This document shows positions 10,255 to 20,660 of a DNA stretch of 64,000 nucleotides, piece after piece. The notes beneath the pieces were generated by a model. It was not told the DNA's origin, made no database searches, and saw only the letters and a program-made list of their open reading frames with translations. How positions within the stretch are numbered: the stretch's first letter is position 1; each line of letters starts with the position of its first letter. A program made the translations under genes and the position numbers. Source of the DNA: Hermatobates lingyangjiaoensis (lineage: Eukaryota > Arthropoda > Insecta > Hemiptera > Hermatobatidae); contig JAPFBL010000310.1 in assembly GCA_026182355.1 (NCBI GenBank), positions 229,501 through 293,500 on the forward strand, in the 5' to 3' direction.

Positions 10255-10475
10255 AATTATTTTTTTTTTATTTAGAGTAGAAATCCTTAACGACTACCTG
10301 ACATCGTAGATGCTAGTGACCAACGGCTTCACGTTCTCTCCGAAGGACGACGTGCTCAGATTTAATCACCTCCCTCCAGCCTAAATAAATCGAGTGCCCG
10401 ACTGGGCATTGAACCCTGGATCTACCAGTCCATGGGCTAGCACGTTGCCACTGTGCGGGCTACTCTGACCCCCAT
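10255..10475 (-). mobile_element. tRNA-derived SINE
   Basis: On the minus strand: GCCCGCACAGTGGCAACGTG (A-box region) and GGTTCAATGCC, a perfect match to the B-box pattern GGTTCRANNCC. Body shared with 3193-3465 and 58215-58435, ending in TACTCTAAAT and an A-rich tail (plus-strand T run near 10260). The best preserved promoter of the three copies. Confidence 0.8.
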
Positions 10476-12838
10476 TGTTATACTTCGTCATATTGGTTTG
10501 GTTCAATGTCCATGGATTTGATTTCACGTTTAACCACTTTCTAGGAGCACAAAATGTGGCTCAATCGTTGCTTGTTATTTATTTTAGCAATTGAAAACCT
10601 ATAATAATGGGTTTATTTTATATCGTGATAATAACATTATATTCTATTCAACCTTACTGAAATGGGGATCTTTAACTAGTGCTTGACATCAAGAAGGATC
10701 GGTGAACGGATTTTTAACTCTCTGACATATAGTGTTACACATGGTTTCATAGGAACTATTTAACAACTGTAGTTTAGCAGCAATAACACTTCCACTATAC
10801 CTCACATCCCTGTCTAGTATCTACAGTAACATTTAATAATAAACACCATCAATGAAAACACAACCCATTGTTAATAGACAAACAAAAAAAGGTATACGAA
10901 TTACTTATTGTCGAAGAACAATACAGTGAGAGCTTTGAAAACAATCAATCTAAACACAAAAGAACTTTTTCAATTTACTTTAAAACTTTGGCGATATGAT
11001 TAATTGCGCAGTCAAGCATATGCATTGAAACATTTCTCCATAAAGTTTAATGCATAAAATGAATCACCAGATTGAAAATGTTAAAATGCATCATTAGATA
11101 AGTAGTAAAGAATGCGGAAGTCTGTCAAAATATGGAAAACCACTCTGCAATGGAATATATTAGCAAAGTTCACTTAATTTTGAATACATTATGGGTCGCT
11201 ATTGCTAAATTAACTCAGTGGTAAAGTTTTCAGATAACACCATGCCGTTATGGTCTGCTCTCTGGTACGCGTAGCACTTTGAATGAAAGTGTACGTTTGT
11301 AAAAGGCGCGTGATATTTCGTACAGTAAGTAGGTCAGAGCTCAGTGCCTGTATGCAGGTCAGGACCGTGAACAAGGTCACTAACATCAAAACCTCTCAAA
11401 ATAAGTGAACTTTATCTCTGAAATACTTCTCTGTAAGCGAAAACAAATAAAATTTAATAATCATGTTTCTCAGACTAACACAAATGCTAATTTTCACGCT
11501 AAAATATAATAGAATATCTCAGGTTGTTTAAAATTCTTTTGGAATATAATAAAATGGTTAAATATTATATAACCGTCAATTACATCATCATTACATCAAA
11601 TATTCTAGAAGTAATAAGGAATTAATTGCAGAACTTTAGTATCATCAATCGCAATAAGTAATATTATCACAAAAATTAAGAATCACCATGTAAAAATATA
11701 ACATTTGGAACACTATTCGGGATATGGCTGCACTAATTTTACCCACGCATTACGAAGGAAGCTATTTTTTTCTCTGAAATAGTTGCAATTGGCTTTATTT
11801 TCGGCATGGTGTATAATCATAAGACATGTAAACAATGATGTGAGATGAGGACTGATGTATCCTGCAGGACTGAGGTGAAAAAATGAGTGTCTCATCTAGT
11901 ATTAAGGCTTCGGGCAAAACTACTCGATGAATCAACTGTGGAGGCACTTGGGCCAAACTCAAACGAGTAAACTAACCAATTAGTTTTATTATTCAATCTA
12001 GCAATGTGTTTTAATATCAAATTATAACGGAATAGTTGAAGTTGTCTGTTTCCAGGTGATGGATTCACCTATTCTATGAAATTTGTCATACAACGAAAGT
12101 AAGTTAGTCAACAACATGCATATATCTCATCGTACAAGATACTCACTTTAACTGTAAATTACCTATTCGTTTTGTTGGGCTCTACTACCAAGAGAGTAAG
12201 AACGGCTACTGAGCTAACCATTAGTAAAAACAGCCAAATTCTTAATAATATCAAAGTAAGCCTAATCATCAAGTTTAAAGTATTAAATAAAATTCATTCG
12301 AACGTGCATTCTTGAATTATATGAGACCAACATCCATACATAATTAATTTTTTTTTTCAAGAAAAAAACCTGAGAAGTTTTAAGGAGAAAGTAAGACGTA
12401 ATTCAAAGTGAATGCAACCTAGTACGTGACCCTCATCAACTAATAAACATGGAAGATGCATTTTATTTGGAAAGTTTGGCCTGTCAGTCATGCTTTAAAC
12501 GGCTAACTTTCTTGGGACTAACGCACGTTCACAGTGATAATTTAACATTTTCTCCAACGAATCATTCTTTGTGAATAACAAATTACTTAATAGTTTTTGT
12601 TGTTTAAATAAATATGTCTAATTTCAATTGATTATAATAACTATTTTATTTTATTTTTTTTTCCTATTCTTTTCAAAATCTTGGACATCTATAATACTAG
12701 TTATGTAGAAAAACTGATGAAATAACTCAAGGTTCAACAACGTATTTTATTCGAATACTCTAAATCGAAAGCGCAGTTTTAAGTTTGATCGACTTAACTT
12801 AAAAACTCCTAATACCCAAATCATATAAACAAAAATAT
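10476..12838. other. Gene-poor stretch
   Basis: About 2.4 kb of AT-rich DNA with only short open frames. No domain, repeat family or RNA recognised. Confidence 0.45.
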
Positions 12839-12915
12839 ACTATATATAAAAAGATTTCACATAAACACGTGAAATAACAATCAATGATCTAACCACAAAT
12901 GAAATGGGAAAACAA

Positions 12916-12958
12916 GACTAAGATCTTTCAACCGTAACAAGCGGTCTTCGTCAGAGTC
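12916..12958 (-). ncRNA. F1 hammerhead-like ribozyme motif
   Basis: Minus strand: GACT/AGTC stem I, CTGACGA (12948-12954), extra A, GACCG/CGGTT, GAAA, AGATCT, T. All elements intact. Confidence 0.65.
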
Positions 12959-12970
12959 AGTTGGGTTTTT

Positions 12971-13013
12971 GACTCTGACGAAGACCGCTTGTTACGGTTG
13001 AAAGATCTTAGTC
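12971..13013 (+). ncRNA. F1 hammerhead-like ribozyme motif
   Basis: Plus-strand mirror of 12916-12958, identical core. The pair would also form a long hairpin in any read-through transcript, competing with ribozyme folding. Confidence 0.65.
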
Positions 13014-13058
13014 TTGTTTTCCCATTTCATTTGTGGTTTGATCATTACTATATATAAA

Positions 13059-14245
13059 GATAAGTATCACAGAATTTACAAATCTTAAAAGGACTGAAGT
13101 ATAAACATATTTTTATATAAAAACATAAAGGTTAAATAACAATAAAGATGAAATAATAATAACAGTTGAAATTCTAATTAGAGATTGCATTAGATTTTAG
13201 GTAGTGATAAATGCTTAGTTAAAAACTAAACTTTAAAGTTTGTTTAATAAATTGATGGCTGATTTGAAAGGTTACTCTGATTACTAGCTACAGAGTTCTC
13301 TTTTGAGACAGCTATACTGCTCCAACTACTGTCAAACTCGCAAAAAAGTTACTTTTCTACTAATCAAGGGCTAGGGGAATTCATTAGTTCTGAGCAACAA
13401 TCGAAAATCAAAATACACACTCTCAAAATCAATATAATTCTTACAATTAGAAAAAACATTCAAAAAAAATTTTACAAAACTTGATTCTATCATAATATAA
13501 CTACCAAACTGTACTACAAAGACTATACTGCAAAGAGAGAATGAATTGAATCCTTCCAGCAATATAACAATTAAGCTCTAATCACCAAAATAAAATGTTT
13601 GTGCTTTAAACAATTGAAGAGACGTATGTTTTTACAAGTCCCAATCATTGACAGTATTCACAATCACAACTTTGTTCATATGTGATTGTGCTAATACAAA
13701 TTGTAAGTATTCATATTCCTTTTCTATATTTTATTTATTTTTTAATCCAATAATAATTTAATCTTATTTTATATAAAGGACTTCAGAATTTAAAAAAAAA
13801 AATTAATATAATTATGGCATATCTTTACTCAAAAAAAAAAAAATGCATATAATGAATGAACAAACCTTTGTAAGTTGTCTTATCGAGTTTTATAATTTAT
13901 CAGAGCAAAGAGAATACAGTTGTGAAATAATAGACATTTGAGATAGGGGCTAAAGTGAATTGAAATTTGAATTTTTGTGCATCAAAAAAATTAAAAGTTG
14001 AAAAAATCCTTTCCAAATCTATTCAAGAATGAAATGAACATCAATGAAACAAAATATTTTTAGAAATATCAAACACCTGTTTTCGTCGGCTGTAATCATT
14101 TCATTAGTTATAAGAATCATGGAATCAGTGATGAATCTGACATCTTATTAAAATTATCAAACTGAGGCCTGAAACTCATCGGCATCGTATTCTCCGCAGT
14201 CATACTGTTAATGCCATTCATGAAACTAAATTCAACTTTAGATTT
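13059..14245. other. Intergenic, nothing recognised
   Basis: AT-rich with A runs. No feature seen. Confidence 0.45.
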
Positions 14246-14253
14246 TAAGTTTA

Positions 14254-14526
14254 TTTTACAAATTTACGACCTTTACAAATGCAAATAGCTAGATATCCAT
14301 AACTTCCATAGATTTTGAAGTATAATTCGAGAGAATTCCCCTCTGAGATGATCGGCTCGAATACAGATATAATTTGATCAGGGTTCTTACTTTTTCTAAA
14401 CACAGAGTAGCATTCTTTGTGTGATGACGAATACAGCTCCCTCGATTGTAGTTGAGTAATTCTAGGGTAAAAAGGTTCATGAACTACGAAGGTAGTACAA
14501 TCCGCTATTATGTGGTATTTTCTCAT
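14254..14526 (-). CDS. Small open frame after an F3 unit, MRKYHIIADCT start
   Basis: A 91-codon frame starting MRKYHIIADCTTFVV. The start peptide recurs downstream of other F3 hammerhead units (MSKYHIITDCT at 20610, MSKYHTITDCT near 43293, and in reverse near 35545 and 50180), so it probably belongs to the F3 element's coding start rather than a host gene. The rest has no domain I recognise. It may be a PLE N-terminal segment or chance; the inverted copy at about 14738 has a stop at codon four. Confidence 0.35.
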
Positions 14527-14800
14527 TGTAGGCTAAAAAAGTTAATGAAATAGCCTCCACATATAGAAATTTAGAAATATATATAGAAATACGTATAAAA
14601 ATACATATACACATACAAATTTATAGAAACAGCCTAAAAAGGGACGCATTCTGCTGGAAATGTGTTCGAAAAGCATTGTTTATATTATTAAATTTCTATA
14701 TGTGGAGGCAAATTCATTAATTTTTTTACCCTATAATGAGAAAATAACACATAATAACAGATTGCACTACCTTCGTAGTTAAGTAAAAAAATCTATGAGA
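14510..14800. repeat. F3 foldback unit, degraded
   Basis: Left arm (minus) 14510-14575 and right arm (plus) about 14670-14790 share TTTCTATATGTGGAGGC, the ATGAGAAAATA segment and the CTACCTTCGTAGTT end. The hammerhead region (about 14645-14690, GTGTTCGAAAAGC) has lost the CUGANGA core. Confidence 0.55.
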
Positions 14801-15430
14801 TATTCTACATACATTTTTAAATCCTCCCTTTGGAGATATGGTATTCTTTACAAAAGTAATTACAGTTGGAAAACTTTTTAAAATAAATTAAACCTCGTTG
14901 TTCTTGATTTACATGTCTTCGAAGGGCACAATATCTAACCAACATATATATCAAACTATTTATGGATCATTCTATTATTTTTTGATATTTCATCTTACAT
15001 AGAGATCTTTTCATTTGTAAAATAAGGAGAAAATTAATAATTCTAATATAAATGTCTAACCTCGTAATGTAGTGCAATTGAGTTATTACAGTGTCTTTAC
15101 TCATGTAGGGTACAATATCTAATGAAATGGTCCAACATATATATCAAACTATTTAATGGATCAAGGTTGAACACGATTAGTGTTCTTGATATTTCATCTT
15201 ACATAAGAGATGCCTCTGAATAAGTCATATTGTAAAATTTATATGTGGAGATAGAATTATATAATTCATAATATAGACATGTCTATATAATCTAATGTAC
15301 AAACAAACCACCAAATGACGTTTATTAAGACCACTGATAACATTTAAAAGACACATGCTAGATATGATAATGAAATAAGCAATAAAAGAAAAAAACACAA
15401 TGAAAGTAATATACCTACATATACACAACA
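14801..15430. other. Intergenic, nothing recognised
   Basis: Contains a near-duplicated stretch (CCAACATATATATCAAACTA at 14939 and 15132) but no identifiable gene. The duplication may reflect a local rearrangement. Confidence 0.4.
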
Positions 15431-15640
15431 CTGATTACTAAATGACAGTATTATAAAACAACGCGTTTCGATCACTTAGGTGTTCTTGAAGATGGGATCC
15501 AGGCGACCCGAAACCGTCAGCTTTACAGGATTTACGAGTGCCTGACTGAATAAGTCATATTACTAATCTATTTACTAATCAGTGGAACTAACCCATTAAC
15601 TATATTTCATTAGATGTTTACCCTACAATGGATAAATGTC
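15431..15640. repeat. F3-related remnant
   Basis: Minus-strand GATCGAAACGCGTTG with CACCTAAGTGATC stem at 15462-15490, and a plus segment near 15600-15640 like the F3 right end (TTTCATTAGATGTTTACCCT). The core on the minus strand is CTTCAAGA, so inactive by consensus. Confidence 0.45.
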
Positions 15641-16191
15641 AAAATCGGAGACGTTTATTACTTATTTATTAGTCTTTAATCCTGGAGGTAGCACACGTAG
15701 TAATTGATCCAATTATCCCGAAATATGCGTGGGTATACGAAATACCGTAATAACTGGTATTACGACAGCACATAGCTTTGTTCCTATAGCCAGTGGATCG
15801 CTTACATCGCTTGTAGATCCGTTACATTCTATTCCGATGATCTGATTACCTTCCAGATTGAAGATTTAAGCAATAGCATTCTCTTTAAGCCTTAAAATTA
15901 TCCCTATTTTGTCTCAAAAATGTCAGAAATATGTAAGGAAAAAATATCAATATCATCGAATCACCAAAAAATCAACTTAAAATTAGTATCCGTTTTGTAA
16001 TATAGAACGAATAATATAGAAATAATATAGGAATAATATAGAAAGAATCTATTTTTCTTACTTAATAGTACACAAAGAAATAGTCCATTTGTCATAATTT
16101 ATTATTACCTAAAGATAATATCATTCATAAACAAACATCTACATCCTATATTAAATTCTGTTCAGGGATGCAACAGATAGATTGATTAGAG

Positions 16192-16940
16192 CAAAGTTTT
16201 TCAAACTTTTTTCGACGTGGAACTCTTTTGGTTCCAGTAACTATTCGGGAACCCCAGATTCTAATGATTTCATACAATCATAATATAAATATTTCATATG
16301 CCTTTTTAAATAATATGTATGTTTAAAAACAATCAAAAAAGTCATATTACTGCAATGTGTATTTTTCGAATAAAAATTCAAAACTAAAAGATTTTAATTT
16401 TCATATTTTCCACAAGTGCATAAGACATAAAACAGAATTACTAGCAATTTTAACACAGAGTTTTTTTTTTGAAACCATTTTTGGCTTTATAGTTGAGAGT
16501 TTGATTCTCAAGTTAGCCCCAGCATTAAGTAGGTAATGGGAAATGTCAGCAATGTGTGAAGTGCTACTTTTGCAATAGCAGGAAATTCGGGAATCAGATA
16601 GTTCCAAAAACTGACTAGTGATTCATCTTAACTATGAATAAAATTTTGAACACTTCTACTTATGGGTATATAAAAAGATTTCACATAAATATGTAAAACA
16701 ACAATCAATGATCAAACCATTTATATGTTTTTCCATTTCATATTGTGGTTTGATCATTTATGGATATATGTAGATAGGAACATTATTCGGTTTCATGATT
16801 CACAAGAAATATAAAATAAATCCATACTCACAAAAAAAAAACTTTTTATAAAAATGTTTTTACTAAATGTTTTTCACGGAACCTCAGACAGTCCATTAAG
16901 GAACCCCTGGGTTCCGCAGAACCCACTTTGGGAACCTCTA
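16192..16940. mobile_element. Non-autonomous hAT-like element
   Basis: Ends CAAAGTTTTTCAAAC and (reverse) TAGAGGTTCCCAAAG are imperfect inverted repeats of the hAT type, with GTTCC-rich subterminal sequence. Flanked by an 8 bp duplication GATTAGAG / TATTAGAG (16184-16191, 16941-16948; one mismatch). Inserted inside repeat B, since the uninterrupted B copy reads GATTAGAGCATATGAG at 54185. No transposase remains. Confidence 0.75.
16661..16769. mobile_element. F1-derived unit inside the hAT
   Basis: F1 arms without the hammerhead region (ends AAAAGATTTCACATAAA and GTGGTTTGATCATT), flanked by TATGGGTATAT / TATGGATATAT (16661-16671, 16759-16769). The hammerhead-containing centre is deleted, as at 24783-24910. 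Confidence 0.7.
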
Positions 16941-18110
16941 TATTAGAGTATACCATGGAAAGCAGAGAAATTATACGTTTGATTGGTGTTGATATTTTAT
17001 GTAAAAGAGTTTTATTCTTCTTACAGCTCATATTAAGTCATTTCAATTTTTTTGAATCCTTACTCACCAACCTAAATCCTTTGATTCAGGAATTACCACC
17101 TCACCAGATTCCTACCAACCTTATTAGAAAGCTCAAAAGATGTTAGCCCCAAGATCTCCTTAGCAATGGTAACTAACAAGACTAACTGCAGTTTATCAAA
17201 CCAATGCAGAATATGGAGTACGATCAATAGGTAGTTTCTCCACTCTTTTATTTTATTTTATTTTTATTACCACTAAGGGTAATAAAAAAACCTCTAAACA
17301 TCAATTTTATTTCAGTCGATTGGCACAAATTTTTTTTATATAAATGTAAATAAATAAAATCAAATCTGACAAATATAGCAGGTTATCCATTAGTCCAGAA
17401 TTAAATTCAGCCTTTATAGCTTTATTTTTCTTAGCCATAACTGAAAATTCAGGAATGTTTTCTTATAATTTGCTCATTTTCAATGTTTCGGCAAAATTTT
17501 CTGGGAAGTTCAAATTTATCATAACACCCCTGTAGTTGATGTAATTTGAAAACAATGTACCTATACACAGTCACCACATTATGCTCTATTTTTAGGCATA
17601 ATTTCATTTTAATCAAAATGACAAAGGGTATGGTGTCCTCCGAAACAAGCTTTCAGATTGTTTCAGAAGTCAAAATTTTTACATATTATTGAAAAAAAAT
17701 ATTTCCAGTTGCTTTAAAAATGTGAGGATTTTTCAATTATTGCATTAGTCGCTTTCATAATAATGCCAAATTTTAAGATTCTATATTTAGTAGTTTAGGA
17801 GGAAAAAATATTGTCTGAAAACATATTTTGGCCAAAAAAGTGATTTTTCCCATCACACATAGTTGCTTCCAAAAAAAAGGATTCTTCTATTTAATGAGGC
17901 CCATTGTTTTGTAAAATATCAATTTCATCTATCAAAGATACTAGACCGTACAGTGTAACTAGCTTTTGGATACTCGCTCACACATACAGATATTACTAAA
18001 AAAACGCCATAAAACGACTTTGGGGGACCTCAAAACATGTACATCTGTCAAAATCAAAACATCAAAATTTTTTCACGATCACTCTACGTGACTTAGAGTA
18101 AAGTAAAAAA

Positions 18111-18589
18111 CAAGAAAACAAGAAAACTTGGCAAGCTTTTAAAGTTACTTGAGACATTGGCTAGTATTTGAATAAGTTAGAAATGCTATAGGGAAGTTAA
18201 ATTGAGCTGGGTGCAAAGTTTGAATAAGAAAGTGACTGAAAATGGATAAGAACCTTGGGAGTTGTCAACTTGCCAGAGTTAAACAACGATGAAAAGGAGA
18301 AAGCAGAAACACAGAGACTATCAAGTCGATGAAAATGAGAAGCAACGTCTTGAAACGCGTGTTGTGAGAAAACTAAGTTAATAGAGAGGTATTCCTGTTT
18401 CAAGAGTAGCAATAGACAATCTATACGCACCCCAGTATTAAACTAAATATCTGTAAACATGACATAATCATTGGAAATATGTAAAGCACAATAGAGTGAC
18501 ATAACTCCAGTACTAATTGAATATATATTATTATGATCAAACCACAATTTAAATAGATCAAAATTTAAATTTTAAATTTAATAGATCAA
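18111..18589. other. Intergenic, nothing certain
   Basis: A short F1-like piece GATCAAACCACAATTT at 18535-18550. A 77-codon minus frame (18197-18430) has no recognisable domain and is not called. Confidence 0.4.
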
Positions 18590-18925
18590 ATATTTTAAAC
18601 ATTAGTAACGGTCTCTTCAAACTTGATACTTTCGTCACGAGGGCAATAGCCTCTTTTAAGAGGGTTGACAGCTAGCGGATAGTTTTTTACTCTTTCTAAC
18701 TCTATTCCTTTATTTCCCCAAACATCCCTTTCGGGACATTTGACCTTTCCTGCGCTTTCACCCTTTTAAAATACCATCCTTTCCTACCACTCTTCTCAAC
18801 CCCTCACCAGATGTTTTCTGCATCTGGTGTTTCAGTTGGGTTTTTGACTCTGACGAAGACCGCTTGTTACGGTTGAAAGATCTTAGTCATGTTTTCCCTT
18901 TTCATATTGTGGTTTGATCATTAAG
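18590..18925 (+). repeat. PLE-like 3' end with F1 hammerhead
   Basis: C/T-rich sequence (CCCTTTCGGGACATTTGACC) similar in composition to the 3' region after the PLE frame at 30085-30430, followed by an F1 hammerhead-like motif and GTGGTTTGATCATT end. Suggests F1 motifs sit at the 3' end of a PLE, as F2 does. Confidence 0.5.
18846..18888 (+). ncRNA. F1 hammerhead-like ribozyme motif
   Basis: GACT 18846-18849, CTGACGA 18850-18856, extra A, intact stem II, GAAA, AGATCT, T, AGTC 18885-18888. All consensus positions kept. No inverted partner. Confidence 0.65.
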
Positions 18926-19204
18926 ACCTCATGTATGTGGTCCATTCTCTAACTGAAACATCACAGTAAACTTAATTGGACTTTTAAATTATTTTACTTT
19001 ATCTGGGGACTTTTTCCTTTTTTTTAAAAAAAAAATCTAAAACAAAATTTAACGGATCCATTAAAAGTAATGCAATCAGTCAAAATCACAGAATAATATA
19101 TGATATATACTTCTCATTAATTTTTTGTATCAACATAATTAGAGTTCATCTCTTATTATTAAAGAAATTATAATCACTTTTTTTAAATTTAAACATGAGT
19201 ATCT
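18926..19204. other. Intergenic, nothing recognised
   Basis: AT-rich, A/T runs. Confidence 0.4.
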
Positions 19205-19420
19205 ACATATATAAATATTATTATAATATGCAGCAGCTTCTGCATTGACCAATTTCTTGTTGACACTCTCTAGTTTTCTTATCACTTTACGGTGATACGT
19301 AAACTAGAGAGTGTCAACAAGAACTTGGTCAATGCAGAAGCTGCTGCTTATTTTAATAACGTATGCTTAAGGGAAGACCTGCTGCCATTGTACACAAATA
19401 TATAATATATATATAATTTA
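19205..19420. repeat. Palindromic PLE N-terminal fragment
   Basis: Arms 19231-19275 and 19301-19346 are inverted copies (about 44 of 45 positions) around a 25 nt loop. The plus arm encodes NAEAAAYFNNVCLREDLLPL followed by YTNIY, a PLE N-terminal motif, then (TA)n; the minus arm stops at AEAAAYYNN and also meets TA-rich DNA. Confidence 0.7.
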
Positions 19421-19439
19421 CGAATATATATAATTATAT

Positions 19440-19600
19440 ATATCAATGATCAAACCACAATATCAAATGGAAAAACAAGACTAAGATCTTTCAACCGTAA
19501 CAAGCTGTCATCGTCAGAGTCAAAAAACGACTTTTCATATTGTGGTTTGATCATTGATTGTTATTTCACGTATTTATGTGAAACTTTATACATATAGCAA
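19440..19600. mobile_element. F1 foldback unit, shortened
   Basis: Left arm (minus) has a hammerhead-like motif at 19479-19521 whose stem II is broken (GACAG opposite CGGTT). The right arm has lost its hammerhead and keeps only GTGGTTTGATCATTGATTG and the tail. Confidence 0.6.
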
Positions 19601-19848
19601 ACAGCAGATGTTATTGAGGGTTGGTCTACACAAACAAACACTTCACTTACGCCAACGTTTCGCTACGGAAAGTGATCGAAACGCGTCGACTACAATTGCT
19701 GACCACCTCAACCGTTGTTCTAACAACGAAAAAGCTGTTTTTAGGCAAATCGAAGGTCTTGAGAAGAAACTTATAGACAGGAACTGTCTACACTACTCTG
19801 TCGTGTTCAACAAAGCATGCATATCCGAAGGACTGCTACCAAAGTATA

Positions 19849-19892
<44 letters not shown>

Positions 19893-19898
19893 TATACA
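19601..19898 (+). pseudogene. PLE N-terminal fragment running into (TA)n
   Basis: An open frame from 19554 encodes, near its middle, FRQIEGLEKKLIDRN then VVFNKACISEGLLPKYTNIY and continues as IYIYIY in the (TA)n tract 19851-19898. This is the PLE N-terminal block (leucine/lysine-rich helix then EGLLPKYTNIY). Upstream near 19640-19680 the segment GATCGAAACGCGTCG resembles a hammerhead 3' half. Truncated: RT and endonuclease are missing. Confidence 0.7.
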
Positions 19899-20052
19899 TT
19901 AAGCGGTCCAACAGGACTACTAGTTAACAAAGGAAAGAGAAAAACAGACAAAAACACCCACAAAAAAGACTCACAACAATATTTTGACATTCATCGTCAT
20001 CGGGCAGAAGTCATGACGACGAATGTCAAAATATCGTTGTGAATCTTTCTTA

Positions 20053-20097
<45 letters not shown>
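19899..20097. repeat. F2 foldback unit and (TA)n
   Basis: Arms around 19995-20015: minus GACATTCATCGTCATCGGGC, plus GACGAATGTCAAAATATCG. Both hammerhead-like cores are damaged (GAAA reads CAAA). (TA)n at 20050-20097. Confidence 0.55.
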
Positions 20098-20098
<1 letters not shown>

Positions 20099-20329
20099 TA
20101 ATAATAATAAGTGAATTTTAATATTAGAGGATAATATAAAATAAAAACAAACGAATATTTACAGAGTGAGAGTTTTTTGTTAAAATACACACAAACGTAA
20201 TTGTAATAGAAGGGAAGAGGAAACAGTAAACCAGAAAAATTAGCTAGTAACAACGATATAACTCCCAATTATATGATAAAAGTACATGATTGATAAAAAA
20301 ACAGTGTTTGTAACGGTTCGTTTTAAACC
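20098..20329. other. Intergenic, nothing recognised
   Basis: AT-rich. No feature seen. Confidence 0.4.
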
Positions 20330-20470
20330 AAGCGTCTCAACCTTGAAAACCTTGTGTACTCTCTGAGAACTACTTTACTATTCTGGCAACCCCAGAATAA
20401 CTTTGTACTTATAAGTAAAATAAGTACTAATAAGTAAGTATTTTATAAGTAAATAGTACTTATTTACTTT
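20330..20470. mobile_element. Possible hAT-like end
   Basis: AGCGTCTCAACCTTGAAAACC and CTGGCAACCCCAG resemble hAT-family terminal sequence (CAGNGGTTCTCAACC type). I found no matching second end or duplication, so this is tentative. Confidence 0.3.
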
Positions 20471-20511
20471 GTACTATAGATAACTCTCTGGTGTCATTGT
20501 ATTTTTTAGTT

Positions 20512-20556
20512 AATGCCTGAGGAAGAACACTACGTGTTCGAAACGTGTTGTTTATA
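20512..20556 (+). ncRNA. F3 hammerhead-like ribozyme motif
   Basis: CTGAGGA 20517-20523, extra A, perfect 6 bp stem II GAACAC/GTGTTC (20525-20530/20534-20539), GAAA 20540-20543, ACGTGT stem III, T20549 at the cleavage position. Stem I is poor here (only C-G and G-U next to the core). Confidence 0.5.
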
Positions 20557-20660
20557 TCATTAAAATTTTTATATGTGGAGACCATTTCATTAGATTTTTA
20601 CCCTACAATGAGTAAATACCACATAATAACTGATTGCACTGCATTAGAAATTTCAATTGG
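20512..20660 (+). repeat. F3 unit, plus arm
   Basis: Hammerhead-like motif followed by GTGGAGACCATTTCATTAG and an ATG (20610) that encodes MSKYHIITDCTALE, the shared F3 start peptide. Confidence 0.6.

Larger units (their letters stand above)
12839..13058. mobile_element. F1 foldback unit with target-site duplication
   Basis: Flanked by the direct repeat ACTATATATAAA (12839-12850 and 13047-13058). Inside, the left arm (minus) and right arm (plus) are almost perfect inverted copies with a 2-3 nt centre near 12960. Left arm alone has the tail AAAGATTTCACATAAACAC. Two intact hammerhead-like motifs face each other. The duplication is partly TA-rich, so its exact length is uncertain. Confidence 0.8.
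15641..18110 (-). repeat. Repeat B, full-length-like copy with nested insertions
   Basis: The sequence outside 16192-16940 matches, in order, the minus-strand copy at 53450-55215: GTTCCTATAGCCAG, AAAATGTCAGAAA, GATGCAACAGATAGATTGAT, ATACCATGGAAAGCA, and finally CACGATCACT with TAGAGTAAAGTAAAA at the end. No coding capacity recognised. Ends in a palindromic TTTACTATAAGTAAA-like motif in better copies. An uncharacterised interspersed repeat of about 1.7-2.3 kb. Confidence 0.65.

Noticed and set aside
11210..11290. Possible tRNA-like sequence (CTCAGTGGTAAAG)
   Set aside because: An A-box-like motif only; no B box or cloverleaf found.
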